Notes: generated by a model not told the origin, from the letters alone. DNA of 64,000 bases from Wuchereria bancrofti (GCA_005281725.1 SSBO01000008.1:1178001-1242000); one strand, 5' to 3'; positions 51,240-64,000 are shown, counted from the stretch's first letter. A program made the numbers and translations.

Positions 51240-52455
51240 CTTTCCCAAAGTAAAGTTAGAAGAATAAACGATATTTGTTCTACAAGCACTTATATAACTG
51301 AGAATATGCCGCATAAAATTAGCATACCTCATAATTTTCGCATAAATGTAATTTAATAATTCAATACCATTCAAAATCTTGCATAATATGATAAAATTTA
51401 TATTTAATATAGTTGATGAATGTGAGAAATGGACAATTAATTTAGATAATTTATGAATTTCACTCTAAATATTTAATATTACAATTTCAAAAAGTTAATA
51501 AAATTAGCTTCAGAAAGTTTGAAAGTTCTTTAAAAATTGTATTTCAGATTTTGCATATACATACAAAGATTTTCAAAGTAATAAAAACCAAATTAATCAA
51601 CAGACAAATTACCTAAAAAATGAGTTATTAAAAAAAAAAAAAGTGAACTATTGAAATATATAAATGAGTAGTAAAGTGTAAAATGATACGATATGTAAAA
51701 CAATAAGCAACCAAGTCTTTATCATAAGCAATCTATTATTTGACAATAATTTACGAATCAAATAAGATTAGGCAATCAATACGTACCGATAATTTCGAAT
51801 ATTCATTAATTGAATATTAATTAATTGATGATAAAAATCATTTATCATTAACAGTATAATAACAAGAAAATGAATGAATTTAAATATTTTAGAAATCTAT
51901 GACTCATCTCACCCCGATAGCTGAATGTTAAGTGGTTTGAAAATAAATCATTTCAACCTCATCGGTTCAATACCATTGTGACAAGATGGTACCAATGATG
52001 ATTCTTTGCGTGTCATCTGATACCATACTGCTGTGTATGTGACTGCAACGTATTCATCCTGAGGTCTGTATAATCTTAGATCGAACCGATGACAAACTTT
52101 ACCCTAGAAATTCTACAAGAATTCAAAAATGCGACTGAACCATGAACTTCTTTCATTGAATAGAGAAAGTAATATTTCGTCTCAAATTTCACTGCAAATT
52201 ACAATTATCACCCATATGCTTCTCATCTTCCCTGGAGTAGCCGGAATTGTGACTTTTTATGCGAAGAAATCATTGGTCCATTTCTTTCCAGATGAATTTA
52301 ATTTAATCATTGCAATTTCTTTAACTTCTGTTATATTTCTGCTCCCAATCATCCTCTTCCTTCTTTTCCCCTCTTCCCAAAAATCAAGTTCAGGAGATCA
52401 CATTTATATTGTTTGCATACACTGAGGCATAACTTCATTTTTGTAATAAAAGCTA

Positions 52456-52488
<33 letters not shown>

Positions 52489-52875
52489 GATAAAAGTTAA
52501 AATTCTAAAATTATCCTTCAAACCACTACATAACACAGCAAAGTCTACTCATAATATGAGTACCGATTCCATGAATAAAACGAACAGTGTAATAATGAAA
52601 AAACATTTCGGAGAGAACTTAAGTTGCACTCTTGGATAAACAGAATGATGAAATAGTAGTTCGCAATTAGTGAGCAAAACCTCTCCTGATTAATTCAAAT
52701 TTAAGTGCATTTAATCCATGTGCAAGAAAGTTAAATTTCACAATAAACAAATGCAACCCAAAAAAATCAGTGAAAAGAGAAACAAGCCAAAAACAAATGC
52801 AAATGAAACTTTGAGACAATGCCAATCAATTTTTTGTTCTCGTTTTCATCTCAGTCCCTCTGTTTTTCTTTTTGA
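51240..52875. other. Intergenic stretch between the glycine-rich gene and rbm-5
   Basis: No spliced gene was assembled. The notable content is a possible retroposed block at about 51911-52488 (listed separately). The remainder is AT-rich with no recognised feature. Confidence 0.5.
51911..52488 (+). mobile_element. Possible retroposed sequence ending in a 32-base poly(A)
   Basis: AATAAA at 52445-52450 is followed six bases later by 32 uninterrupted As (52457-52488), the signature of a reverse-transcribed, polyadenylated RNA. Upstream, an open frame at 52129-52425 (98 codons) has two hydrophobic segments (HMLLIFPGVAGIVTFYA and LIIAISLTSVIFLLPIILFL). At the left, TAGCTGAATGTTAAG (51918) and GGTTCAATACC (51964) resemble pol III A and B boxes. 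No clear target-site duplication was found and the left end is a guess. It could be a tRNA-derived SINE, a processed gene copy, or a simple A run beside an unrelated small gene. Confidence 0.28.
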
Positions 52876-55800
52876 TTATTGCAAATCCTGAAAACGGCTC
52901 ATCATTGAAGTACGTGCCCGTTCTCGCCTGGATGCATTCGCACCATGCAGTACTCTTGAACCAGCTGCACCTAATCCTGCTCCTTCTACCCGCATCTCAG
53001 TTGCTATCGGTGTTATGATACCTGCAAAAAAAAACATATTCTTCATTCATGTGCTGAAATAGAATATTTATTACTATAAACAAGCAAATAAATCACCAAT
53101 CAGTGAAGCAAAGTTTACAAGCGATTTTGCATAACATAGCTCGGGTATTCAACCAAACGACAAAATTCACCTACCAAGTTTCAACCTAATCATGGATATA
53201 TTTTGAAAAAAAAATTTAACTGAACAGTCATCAATTTATAAATGATGAACTTCAAGACCCTGTGCCAATATTTGCAATTTCCAGTTTCTTTCCTCTTGGC
53301 CAAACACAATTTGATTTTCCATTAACAAAAAACTTGATACCTTGGTTATTCTTCCCGATTCCAGTTCCTTCCTGCCAACCCATTGATTTCAATAACTTAT
53401 TCCCTATGTTAGTATCATCGATGGGAATGTCTGATGAACGCACAGCATAATCCGTTCCAACTTCAACACTGTCACTTGTAAAACCTGGTGTAATATGCAA
53501 AGTAGAGAATTACATAATTTTTCACCGAAATGAAAAAATGGTGAAAGACCGATAAGCGTACTTTAGTCTTATTCTATCTTTGGTCTTTAATCTATCCACA
53601 ACATTGAAACAATGTGCAACATAAGCATTAATCAAATAGCTTTTTAAGCAAATCTCACATAATGAATAAAAAAATATAGAAAAAAAAAAAAGAAATAACC
53701 GACCACTTGGGTCTAATCCGAACAAATTACGGCGTTCCTTTGCGCGATCTCGATATTGCTGAGGAACAAGTGAACATGAAGAAATGCCTTGTGCGGTGGA
53801 TACAGATGGCATAGACAATGATGCACTATCATCGAGAGATGCTTGTAATAAATGTGCTTCTAGATTTTTCTGAAAAAATGGGGTTTATTACTAACAAAAT
53901 TAATAAAATTGTTCCTAAAATACAAGGGCTATCAAACACTCAACATTCCACTCTTAGCTACAACACATTCTATGCGCTGTCATTATACAATTCAAAACAT
54001 TATTTATGCGCATGCAAAAGCATTTGTCATTTCTATTAGACTATAATTCCAAATAATTTGTCATACCACTCATCATTTCTTATTTCTTTGACAAAGAAAA
54101 TCACGTAAATACGTGCCATTGGACATCAACAATGGCTGTCAAAAATAACGAAAGCCAAATAGAGCTAATGTAATGAGTACAGTGGCCCAATAATACTTAA
54201 GACCTAAGTATACGACATCCACTGACACATCATTTTCAAGTCTGTACGGCTTGAATACTTTATGATACCTTATGAAGATCTGACATTCGAACATGTTTCA
54301 TCAAAATTTCTAAACTTGCGAATTTCCGCCTACACAAAATGCAGTATTTCTTTTCAATATCAACGAAATTTTCATCCGACTGTGTCCTGAAAGTTTTTTT
54401 TTTTCTTCCACTTCTCGATTTTGCATTATAGGACAAGTACGACTTCGAAATAATAAGCAAAAGACTATTCGAGTACTGCTGTAACAATATAAATGTGAAA
54501 ATGTAATCAGATGTATAGTTTCATAGCTTTTTAGTGTTTTAAGGTTGGAGCTGGTGACAAATGAAAATAGCAGCAATATTCAACCAGCATATGATATGCC
54601 GTTCTTTGCAAATAATACTTTCGAGATAAATTTTTTGCAACTACTCATTTCCTACTCAGAACAGTATACTTCATACTTCATGCAGGATAAACTAGAGCCG
54701 CAGAACGATATATAAGAAAACATACGTTTTGATGGGTGGAACAACAGGATCGCCAACTGAAGGTGGTAGTAAATCAACTGCATGCTGCATTAAACGATTT
54801 CCACTTTTACTATTCAATGCTACACGGCCCACACCAACTGCTGCGATCTTTGCTGCCGGTGGTATCTCTTCCTCTTCATCATCATCACTGAATGAACCAA
54901 ATGGATTCTGCAAATAGGAAAGTTTCAGCTTGTCACAAGAAAACCAATTTCAGTTTTCACTCCAAATTTATCAATAATTTCAAAAAATATTTCGAAGGAT
55001 TGGATGGACAATAAAAGAGAAATCGAAAATCTCGCTAACACTTGTTTTCTCAAGCATTTTATATGTAAGATCAGCAGTTGGTTCGACAGCAGTTGTTTTC
55101 GGTTTGGCGGCAGTTACTAGAGGAGATGTAGTTTCCAATTTTGGAGGTGCTTTGACGGCTAACAACACTTTACTTTGCTTTTTGGCCCAACGTGCCATTT
55201 CTCGTGCAATATCTTTCGCAGTCTTTTGAGGCTAAAAATAATCAAGAAAAATAATTGGAATTTATTTTTAAGAATTCTTTGAAATTCCCCAAACATGAAT
55301 CAAGAGAAAATCGCCAGAAGTTTTGAGTATCCAATTATAAATTTCCACCATACACTAAAATGAAATTACCTCTTTTTTTGGTTCTTCTTTCACAGCTTCA
55401 GTATTTTTCTCAATAGTTTCGTTTTTGCTTTCATTATTTGTCACGACTTCTGAAAATTGATTATTTCTTAATAGTATAAAATTTAAAAAACCTTGACAAT
55501 TTCTCTTTATGAAATATGAATCCTGTTGGATACAAAAACAAACTCATAAGAATTTCAGTCTACCTTGGTCTGCCCCAGTTTGTCGAGACATCAGATCACA
55601 CGGTACATATGTTTGATATGCTGCGTTCCAGCAATTCCATTTCTGCACATTAGCATCCCAATAGTACTGCGAATTGCTGTCATAGTAAAGACCAGTTGTT
55701 GGGTCATAATATAATCCAGAAGATGGTTCAAATTGATATATAGTTGGGTTTGGTGCACCTGTAATTTTTAAATGACTTTGATTAAGTAGGAGTAAGCACC

Positions 55801-58800
55801 AGAAGTTTATATTTTTAAAATCTATGAGATCCGAAAAAAATACATACGATATCTTTTATAACGTCCCCAGGGAGTCTCTACAAAGCCTAAATCGGCGGCT
55901 CCCTTGATTTGTGGTCCGGTGTAAGAAGCCGATGACCCTTGTACGCCACCACCAGAAAGAATACCTTGTGAATCCTGTAAATAAAGTTGTTTGCAAAGAT
56001 TTGCAACAAGCGCAAAATTCTAATGTGTACTATTAATCTTACATATTAGTACGTACTAAACGAAAGCTAAAAATTGATACTTCACATTAGTTATACCTGA
56101 ATGGTTATATCATCAACGCAAACGAAATTCCTGTCAGCTGAAGTCTCATCTTTGAAATAATCGGTAACAACGAAATTTGTCTCGTGTGGTAATGGAGGTG
56201 GAGGTCGATTAAGAATTGGTGGAATTGCAGTTGCTGCCGCAGAATATATTGGTGGTACCTAATAAATTCATATTTTACATGGACACTATAGACATGGACA
56301 TAAGAAAGTTTCCCTTCAGCTATAAAAAAAATTTATTGTCGCTACATAGGACTACGGTGGAACAAAGCATCTCGGAAGTCTGAACAAAACTGGGAAGATA
56401 GTTTCGCCTGTTTGATGAAAAAGGTGAAACTATCGAAAAATCTTGAAATGAATCAAGTGGAATAGCTGTAATCGATGGCACTGAGGATAACAAAAGGCAA
56501 AATGTGACCTTTAAACATGTCACCACTAAAATCAATGGACAGTTTCAATAATTCTCGATTACTTCCATTGTTTTTTGGTTTTTTTTTAAATATAAAATTA
56601 AACATGATTCAAAATTAAAAAAAGTACAATCAAAAAAGTGTAAATATGGTTTAAAAAAGTACAGTTGAAAATAAAAAAGTGTTTACAAACCGTATCACCC
56701 GTAGTTATCATTGAATTCGTCATCTGCCGAATCAGTTGTGCCTTCGCTATTGCCAACTGCGCTGCTTCTACACCAGCATTACCACCTGAAAAAGATAACT
56801 CTAAACTATAGTAAGCTAATTTTCATAAACATAATAGCTTTATTTTGAAACTGACAAGTACTAAAAGCCCAGTACGGCGCAGCTTGTGAGAAACATTTAA
56901 ATCTTAAGATCTTTCATAGAAGTTGAAGCATCAGCTATTGAACTATTACTTGGTCCAGCTGTAGGTCTAAAAGCAGGCATCTGGTTAATACGTTCGGCCG
57001 TTTTCTGCATTGATTCGGTTGCTGCTGTTGTTGATAGCACTGTATTCAATGGTAATCTCGAGTAAGTAACCATTACTGAAGTTTACAGTTTTCAATTTCC
57101 ACTTCAAACCCAAATACATTTAAAAAAAGTAACTGTCAATATCAATATGAATATATTACTACTTTTCATTAGGTGAAGAAAGAGAAGTTTACCTGCACAA
57201 CCATCGATAAGTAAGGGTATCTTGTTCAGTGTTAGCATAATTCTTTCTGCATCATCAGCACTACGCATTTGAACGTAGGCATAAAGGCCTGACTCAGCAA
57301 TATGAACACGTAAAACGTCCAATGAAGATATTCGATTCATTTCTGCTTGAATTTTTGCTTCCGTACAATTTAACGGTATTTCACGTAATAAAAGAGCTAA
57401 AAATAATCTATTCATAATAGATAAAACATAATTGCTTTTTTTCCGTTTCAGATTTAGGACTAGATTTCACTTGATATTATGTTCCAAAAGCTGGTTTCAA
57501 AGCTTCATTCCCATTTAGAAAGATAAGGATGGAACTCACTGTCACACTTCGCGACACCAATAGCTGCATAACCTTTTCTGGTCAATCCATCTGATTCCAT
57601 TCGCGTTAAATTGCATTTGAAACATGCTCCGCGGTTTTTAAAATTTTTTATGGTACACTGCAAAATGATCTTGACATACATGAGAATTTTAAAATTTTGA
57701 TGCTAAATTCTTGGGGGAAACATGAAGAGGTATGAAATAAACTAGTATGAGCTATAAATCACATGAAAATATACTTTTGCGCACATCCAATCGCCGGAAC
57801 CAGAGAGACCCGACGATCGTCCATCTAGACTATCATAACGTGAATACTCTAATTTAACTGGTCGTCCATCGTCCAATAGCAAAGTTCCCTGGAAAAAACA
57901 ATACCACTTAAAAATGTACATGGATACAACCGTATGACCTGAAACACGATTTACGCGGTTTCTACTTTCACGCATTTGACACGTTCGTTAGAATACATTA
58001 CTTAGTTATCGTTGGAAAGGAAGGAAGGAATAAAAACGATAGGGAAAAAGATACCCACTGAAAAAAGTGCTGAAAGTGATCGTTCAACGTGTAAAAACGT
58101 TAACCGATCGTAGAATTCCATCAGCGAGCTAACATTTCTGTGTGTTTCCAGGATTTTTCCCGGAATTAAGTCCTGACAGTAATGAAAGTACCACCCCTAC
58201 GTCTTCATAAACTATTAAAATTAGGCCTTCATCACTTGCTAAGGGGGATAAAAACTGCAGTTTCCCTACGGATAAAAATTATACAGTGTTCGACCTTGTT
58301 GTATTCCATCCAAGCTTGTGCGCTATTCACATCTCCGAATTCCACGAATCCGAAACAACGGTCTGGACCTGTAGTTATTGCAACAAGTTAATGACAATGA
58401 AAGATTCTGGATTTAGAATCCACGATACTTTCCTTCGTCTGGGTGCAATAATCACGACACTGCTCGTTATCTATTTTCGGATTATATGTTACTAATACAA
58501 GGTAAACGACGTACACGTTAGATACAGGATAAGTCGGCGCCCTTATCCTAACCTATCTCCACGCTCTAGGAAACGACAAGTGTTACCACGTCACCGAAAT
58601 TTCCGGTTTAGCCATCCACCCAATCACCGTATTAAACAATTTCTCCGATGAAAGTAATAATTTTCTGGAGTTTTTACAGAAATCGGAATCGACGATACTA
58701 TTGTGACACTACGAACTCGAAGTATTAACAAGATTATTTCATAAATCCAACATTTTAAAAAACTGAAGCTTTCACCGAGAAGTACCAATTTTCATTAGAA

Positions 58801-60902
58801 TTTTTTTAGAATTACTCTACATATTTACGTTAGGCAACTGATTACTGGTAGAAGTTACGAAGAACGACAAGAAGTCTTCCGATACACGAACAAGAAAACT
58901 GTAAAGAGTAACTAAATGATGTAAAAAAAAAAACAAAAACTCAAACAAAAGATAATATGTAAAGCAATTCATTAAAATTTAATATGCTGGCTGTACAGAA
59001 GAAAATGACAATTACCTTTATGAATTATACGGATATCCTTGACCCGAAAGCCTTGACGTGCTGTGAGTGCCATTAACTAAAATTATGAAAAATACAACAG
59101 CTTCTAATAAATTTTCAACTTCAAGCAAATAAAGTCCTATATATTCTATTAAGGCAACCGATCTCTAGAACTTACGAAGAACGATAAGTCTTCTGATTCA
59201 CAAACAAGAATATTGTAACGAATAACTAAATGATGTAAACAAAACAAAAAGTCAAACAATACATTCAAGAACCGAAAAATTCTAGGGAAGTTAATTCAGT
59301 TATAATGCCACAATACGAAAATCGAAATCAGGTTCTTATAGTCTGTTCGTAGCTACAACATCAATAGGTGGCACTGACTCTCAAAATTAATCCATACCTC
59401 AGTTGGACCAACACCTAGCTAACTGCAGCAAAGGCAAAAGCAAATCAAGCAAATTTAGATAACGGCTAGTACCCATTATTAGTCGAACAATTATTAAAAT
59501 AACAATGTGATGACAGCTGATACGAAAATCTTACCGCATCTCGCTGCGAATCAGTTGGTAACATTTTCATAACGATTTTGTAATGTGGTTGTCCATAAAG
59601 CGCGGTATGCGATGCATATTTATCAGTTTGTGATTGAGCTTGCATGGAAGATAAATAGGGCAGTGCGCTTGAAAATTCTCTTGGCTCCTAAACGGCTACA
59701 ATTTCGCGTTTCCAAATGGCATCACCACTTTTTTCGAGTACAATTCACGCAAATGAAGCGCTACTTAAGTGATCACGTGAAGTATATATTAAAAGTTGTT
59801 GGATGGTTGAAAGACCTCTCTGTCCCTATCGATTGAACGGCGTCTTCGGTCGAAATCCAGACGTGGCGAACGGTCATGGCTACTACGGCTACAACTGCGA
59901 GTACGACTACGGCTTCTGCTACGGCTTCTACCGGAAGACCGCGATCTCGAATAACGAACTCGACCTGAAGAAATTTAATTTTAAAAAAACTTACGAATAC
60001 TTCACTGAAAAATGTAAAACGAGAGATAACAGAAATTAAACATTATATACTGTCACTTACGTCGCCGATCTCTGGACCACGATCGGGATCTAGAACGGCC
60101 TCTTGAATTACTTCGCCGATATCTATCATTACGCCTGCAATGATTTCATCAGTCAAAGTTCGATGTTTATTCCCAGCCGAAAAAAAAATCCTCATATACA
60201 GCAATTTAATCTAATATAATCTGATACTGAAAACAAAATTTAACCATATACCCATATACCTTTCATTATCATAACTACCACAACGATCGCCATCACCGCT
60301 ATAAACAAACGGAAGCATATCTTTCCGATGATATTGTCTTTTCTCGTAAATTTCTCTACAAATCACACCAATTTTTCATCACATCAACAGCAAAAGATTA
60401 TGTCAATAACAAAAGATAATGTATGAAAAACAATTCATTCCAACAAAACACTGTTCAATTACTTTTCTCATTCAACTAAAATTTAAGTAATACTCCTACA
60501 AAATTTTGGTCTTCACCACTTATTTTTTTGTCATTATAACGCTCCATTAATACTAAATATAATATTAATAATGACAAACCATCAATTATCATTATAATCC
60601 ATTAAAACACCGTAATACTATTACTATAATCTCTATAACCATTACAATATCACTATACAATATCACTGTAATCCCTTAGCAATAAGATTTCACTATAACC
60701 ATTACCACTATCACTTCCCCATCACATTGATTTGCTGTTAATAACAGTACACGTACATTACGCGAAACGTCTACCCTTTTCCTCAATCACAACCCAATCG
60801 ATCACACAATTTAATGCGGCCTGTTGACGCGGTTGCAGAACCACCAACTGTGACTGAAACATTGATTTAAGTTCTGTAGACGTACCTTTTGGGATATTCC
60901 AT
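52876..60902 (-). CDS. rbm-5: RNA-binding splicing regulator RBM5/RBM10 family, complete, 22 exons
   Basis: A nuclear pre-mRNA splicing factor that controls exon choice during early spliceosome assembly. Exons in minus order: 60886-60902, 60260-60355, 60061-60134, 59816-59964, 59535-59687, 59016-59076, 58295-58368, 57775-57888, 57540-57657, 57193-57396, 56950-57075, 56691-56785, 56097-56258, 55848-55974, 55564-55758, 55370-55449, 55040-55231, 54726-54907, 54269-54386, 53704-53869, 53341-53484, 52876-53021; 930 residues in frame. Domains: RS region about 65-100 (SRSRSSGRSRSRSRSRTRS); RRM1 about 148-224 with CFGFVEF; RanBP2 zinc finger about 239-265 (DWMCAKC...NRGACFKC); RRM2 about 287-355 (TLLLREIP); OCRE about 524-585 with repeated LYYDPTTG/LYYDSNSQ; C2H2 finger about 750-779 (YCILCRRKF); YRDRAKERR; G-patch about 853-882 (LLKSMGWQEGTGIGKNNQG). 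The 17-base first coding exon (MEYPKR) is the least certain. Order and size match RBM10. Confidence 0.93.
58810..58946. repeat. Diverged direct repeat, copy 1, in an rbm-5 intron
   Basis: Segment with TTAGGCAACTG ... TACGAAGAACGACAAG ... AGTAACTAAATGATGTAAA. A second copy lies at 59130-59258. The two flank the small RRM1 exon 59016-59076 and are about 320 bases apart. Confidence 0.75.
59130..59258. repeat. Diverged direct repeat, copy 2, in an rbm-5 intron
   Basis: Segment with TTAAGGCAACCG ... TACGAAGAACGATAAG ... AATAACTAAATGATGTAAA, clearly related to 58810-58946 but with several substitutions and small indels. No second copy of the intervening exon was found. Confidence 0.75.
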
Positions 60903-63900
60903 TCAAAGTTGAACGAAGTTTTCGGAACTTTTCCTGATTATTCCTGCGTTCTTCCTCTTCGATGAGATTTCACATACATTGAATGATCTCATGCTACACA
61001 TAAAGAACGAACTAATTGACAAATTTCCCAAATTCATCTAATTTAGTTTCTGAAATGCTAGCAATACCGGATACGGTTTTCTCTCAACTTCTAGAATAAT
61101 GCCAACGATGTAAACCGTCAAACTGTAGTGTTACTTGTTTAATATATTACATTACCTGATATCCATCTGACAGCTTGTGTAAATTTTTTTTAATTTTGGT
61201 AATGAAATTCTCGGTGACGAAGTAATTCCTTTGTGTGAGAAAACCTTGTGGTATTTTTTGGCACGCTTTTAAAATAGCATCTAAAGGATGTCGTATCGTC
61301 TATCCATCAGAGAACTACTGGATGGTAGCTGAGTAACCTTTGTTAATTATTAACTTTGTAATAATTTAATATTCGAGGGAGTGACGACATCCCCTTAAGA
61401 TCAAAGGAAATCTTAAAAATTTTTTTTTAAATGATTGGATTTCTTTTGTTTTTTTTAGAAATTTAAAAAATGATTAGATTCATTTTGCTACTATTACTGA
61501 TATAGGTTGAGACCAACATCATTCCATTATTCCAGTTGCAAATTAACGTGTTCTATACCAAGGTTTTCTCAACCTCTTGAATAAAATTTTCGAAATCTGA
61601 GAGATAAACTCTAGCATGTAGGGCTGTGTACATAAACAATATGTGAATCAAACCCCAAAATCTGGAGCAATTTGCGAATTTACTCACTGATCCGTCTGAG
61701 ATTCTCAGATAACAGGATTGTTTATTTTGCATTCAGTCCATAAAAGTCCATTGCAAGGGCTGCGTTTTGTAATTTCTCACCGACGGTCGAATTTTTTCAT
61801 TGCGGATTTTTTCCGGAAGGTTTATTGAGAGATAGTGTAATCGTACGTGAATGGGTGACTCTCTAGTGTGGCCAGATGCTAATTGGTTTAGCTCTTAATC
61901 TGAGTTTGTTAAAGAATCATTTCCATTCGATAGCTTGAATTTAAGTGTTGTTTGTGAATGTTTTCTATAGTCCCTCCAGTTTCAGTGTTCTACTTTAAAG
62001 CTTTGAAAGTATTCTTTGGTTGTGGTCACATTTAGATCAGAATTTTTTTCCTTTCAGAAACAGAATTTATATTCTTTCTCCACCTCGTTCTCTATTTTCC
62101 TACCTCGCTGTCTTCCCCTCTCCCATTTTCAGGTTATGTTCAGGACTTTCGTATCTTCTAACTTTTTCCAGTGATTTTCTAGTTGAATAGAAAACTTCAT
62201 AAAATCTATTTGCATTTCGCTTGTCGCAAAGAACGTCTTTTCGTATAAGATTTTCAGGAACGCATCAAGTGTTCGTTTAATGTGGTGAATCGATGAGAGA
62301 TTTTTTCGAACTTTTATCGAGTTATCGCTTGAGATATTTTTCATCATCAAATCGTTTGTTTAGTGCAATCAAAACTGTTTAATAATTTTTATATTTAGTA
62401 GATCCTTTTGTGCTGCTGTGACTTTTCAAGCAGAATAATAAACAACTTGTTTCCAAGCAAATATCTTACTTAGATTACTCATCTACTAAAGTCCAAATGC
62501 TCAGCTTCCTTAATTTTAGTTCTCATAGTTTTAGAAGCTTAAATAGGTGGATTACCTATTTGATTTAAAACTCACAGTAGTTTTCGCTGGAGTTAACTTC
62601 TTGCCAACTTTATCATACGCTATTTGTTGTTCAACAACACTCATCCTCCCTTTCATTGTCCACTATCTACAGGGTTCTGTTTTTATTATCGACAAATTCA
62701 TAAATTCATTTTTTGATTCAGTCTTTCGGCAAGAAGAAGTTGAATTAACATGGCACTGTTATTCAAAATGTTGAAATATCCAGTAGCAGACGAAACTTTG
62801 ACGAGACGTATGCATTTGAGTTGCAGCTGTCTTTATATTGAATGATTTATTGTTGGGCCGTGAGACCTTCATCACTTTCTCTGTAGTCGACATTTTGTTC
62901 AAGTATTATTGCAGGCGATCTTTGGTTAGTTTAGCAGTCTCTAAACTCACCTAAACAAACTTTTTTTTTTGTTTTTCTTCCTTCGTAGTGTATTCGAGAA
63001 AAAATGTATATATTAACGGCTTATAAATTTAGTTGGACTTGTCTGCCGTGGTTTGCTAGACTTGTTTTATAGTTTCGAAAAAGAGAATTTAGGGAAGTAC
63101 AAGTATCTGGCAGATAAGAATGTACTACTGTGCAGTGACAGAATGATTTGGATCTGGACTGACTGAAAAATACTGTTGAATGAAGCATTCCAAATAACAA
63201 AACATTGTAGAGATTGTTGGAACAATAACTCTTAGTATCTCAGAAAGCTGCAAAATTTATTTGATCTTGTTTTGTTTTGTCGCATTCCACAGTTTCGCAA
63301 AGTTTTTGCTTGTTATCTTTCAGTTTAGTGTTTTAGTAAAAAATTCGTTGTGTCGGGATTCTTCGATGTGCATTTTCGCAGTTAGCCGGGGAAACATTTT
63401 CGAGCTATGCTAATTTGTAGCTATACTTGTGGTATGGTGCTTAACTAAATCCAAGTTATGATAGACTATAGACTACGGTGATTCTACTTTTTTGTTTTTC
63501 GGAAAATTAAGAAAATTCCTATGAATTTGGTTATTTTTATCATTAATTTGAACCGACAAATACGGCAGGTTTCATTTTGCAATACCTTATTTGTTTCAGC
63601 ATGACAGTTTTAGCGACATAGTGTTACGGAAATATGAATTCTGTCTTTGATGGAGGAATTCGCGTTAAGTGAATGTATTCACTTCACTTTCTGCGCAGTT
63701 TGGAAATCATTTTTCCCAGAAATCCGTGGTAATCATGCAAGAAAATTTTAAGCGATGTTGCAAGGGTTTGAGGAATGACATTATCCAAAATTGTCATGGC
63801 AGTATAGCTTTTGCCAGTTAGTTGATTTTTGAAGTAACGTACGTAACTTAGTCCTTAATACGGCTATGTTTTTTTAATTATCAAATTTTCAGATGAATCA

Positions 63901-64000
63901 CCTGACGTTATCATATGACTGCGCGGTCACCACCGTAAGCACCTATCGAACTGTTGTTGTTCTTGTTCTAGTAGTTTTTGTTGTTATTATTGATTTTATC
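60903..64000. other. Unassigned right end, upstream of rbm-5
   Basis: Less AT-rich than the other intergenic stretches. It should include the rbm-5 promoter. No known gene was recognised, but minus-strand coding-like fragments occur (next entry). From about 62900 to 64000 nothing could be assigned. Confidence 0.5.
61030..62893 (-). other. Possible unassigned or decayed minus-strand gene
   Basis: Several open segments on the minus strand carry consensus splice sites: 62759-62893 (starts MSTTEKVMKVSRPNNKSF), 62576-62656 (MSVVEQQIAYDKVGKKL, donor ACT/GTGAGT), 62129-62350 (helical, FMKFSIQLENHWKKLED), 61781-61894 (ends NEKIRPS, donor TCG/GTGAGA) and 61156-61296 (PLDAILKACQKIPQGFL ... LSDGYQ, donor CAG/GTAATG). 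The last two can join in phase 0 (acceptor GGATAG) and continue to KLN-stop after TTTCAG near 61040. I could not join the first three to the rest in frame. No family is recognised. It may be a fast-evolving gene, a pseudogene, or chance open frames. Confidence 0.25.

Noticed and set aside
50673..51356. Thr/Ala-rich plus-strand frames (50673-50888 and 51075-51356)
   Set aside because: They are antisense shadows of the glycine codons of the minus-strand glycine-rich gene.
51911..51980. tRNA gene
   Set aside because: A-box- and B-box-like sequences are present, but no full acceptor stem or proper T arm could be folded, so it is kept only as part of a possible retroposed block.

Overview
This window is a stretch of nuclear DNA from a nematode. 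It is very AT-rich, has many introns (mostly 100-500 bases, ending in runs of T then TTTCAG), and has no bacterial-style operons. Several genes have an acceptor-like TTTCAG or TTGCAG a few bases before the start codon, as expected where a spliced leader is added. The gene set, the AT content and the intron sizes suggest a clade III (spirurid or filarial) worm; that placement is inference, not proof.

Layout from left to right: (1) 577-4039, minus strand, a complete 8-exon lysosomal aspartylglucosaminidase (AGA); (2) 6349-16127, minus, an 18-exon clathrin assembly protein of the AP180/PICALM/UNC-11 family, with a probable 69-base cassette exon inside the ANTH domain; (3) 16.2-28.2 kb, a gene-poor stretch with an 8-copy 35-base tandem repeat and several microsatellites; (4) 28225-29334, minus, a small membrane-anchored protein with a YccV/HspQ-like domain; (5) 31072-32809, plus, an unrecognised helical protein, possibly mitochondrial; (6) 37951-41810, plus, a goosecoid-type homeobox gene with eh1 repressor motif and K50 homeodomain; (7) 50748-51239, minus, a two-exon glycine-rich protein with matching SCY[ML]GP motifs at its two ends; (8) 52876-60902, minus, a 22-exon RBM5/RBM10 splicing regulator with RS region, two RRMs, RanBP2 finger, OCRE, C2H2 finger and G-patch; (9) 61-64 kb, no assigned gene, but several open minus-strand fragments with good splice sites.

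I joined all exons by hand from splice signals, reading phase and protein-family resemblance. Every exon chain listed for genes 1, 2 and 4-8 keeps frame from start to stop. The genes do not form a pathway: they are unrelated housekeeping, trafficking, splicing and developmental loci. The YccV-like gene and the helical gene are divergently arranged over a 1.7 kb gap, and the homeobox gene sits between two long gene-free stretches (5 kb and 9 kb), as is common for developmental regulators.
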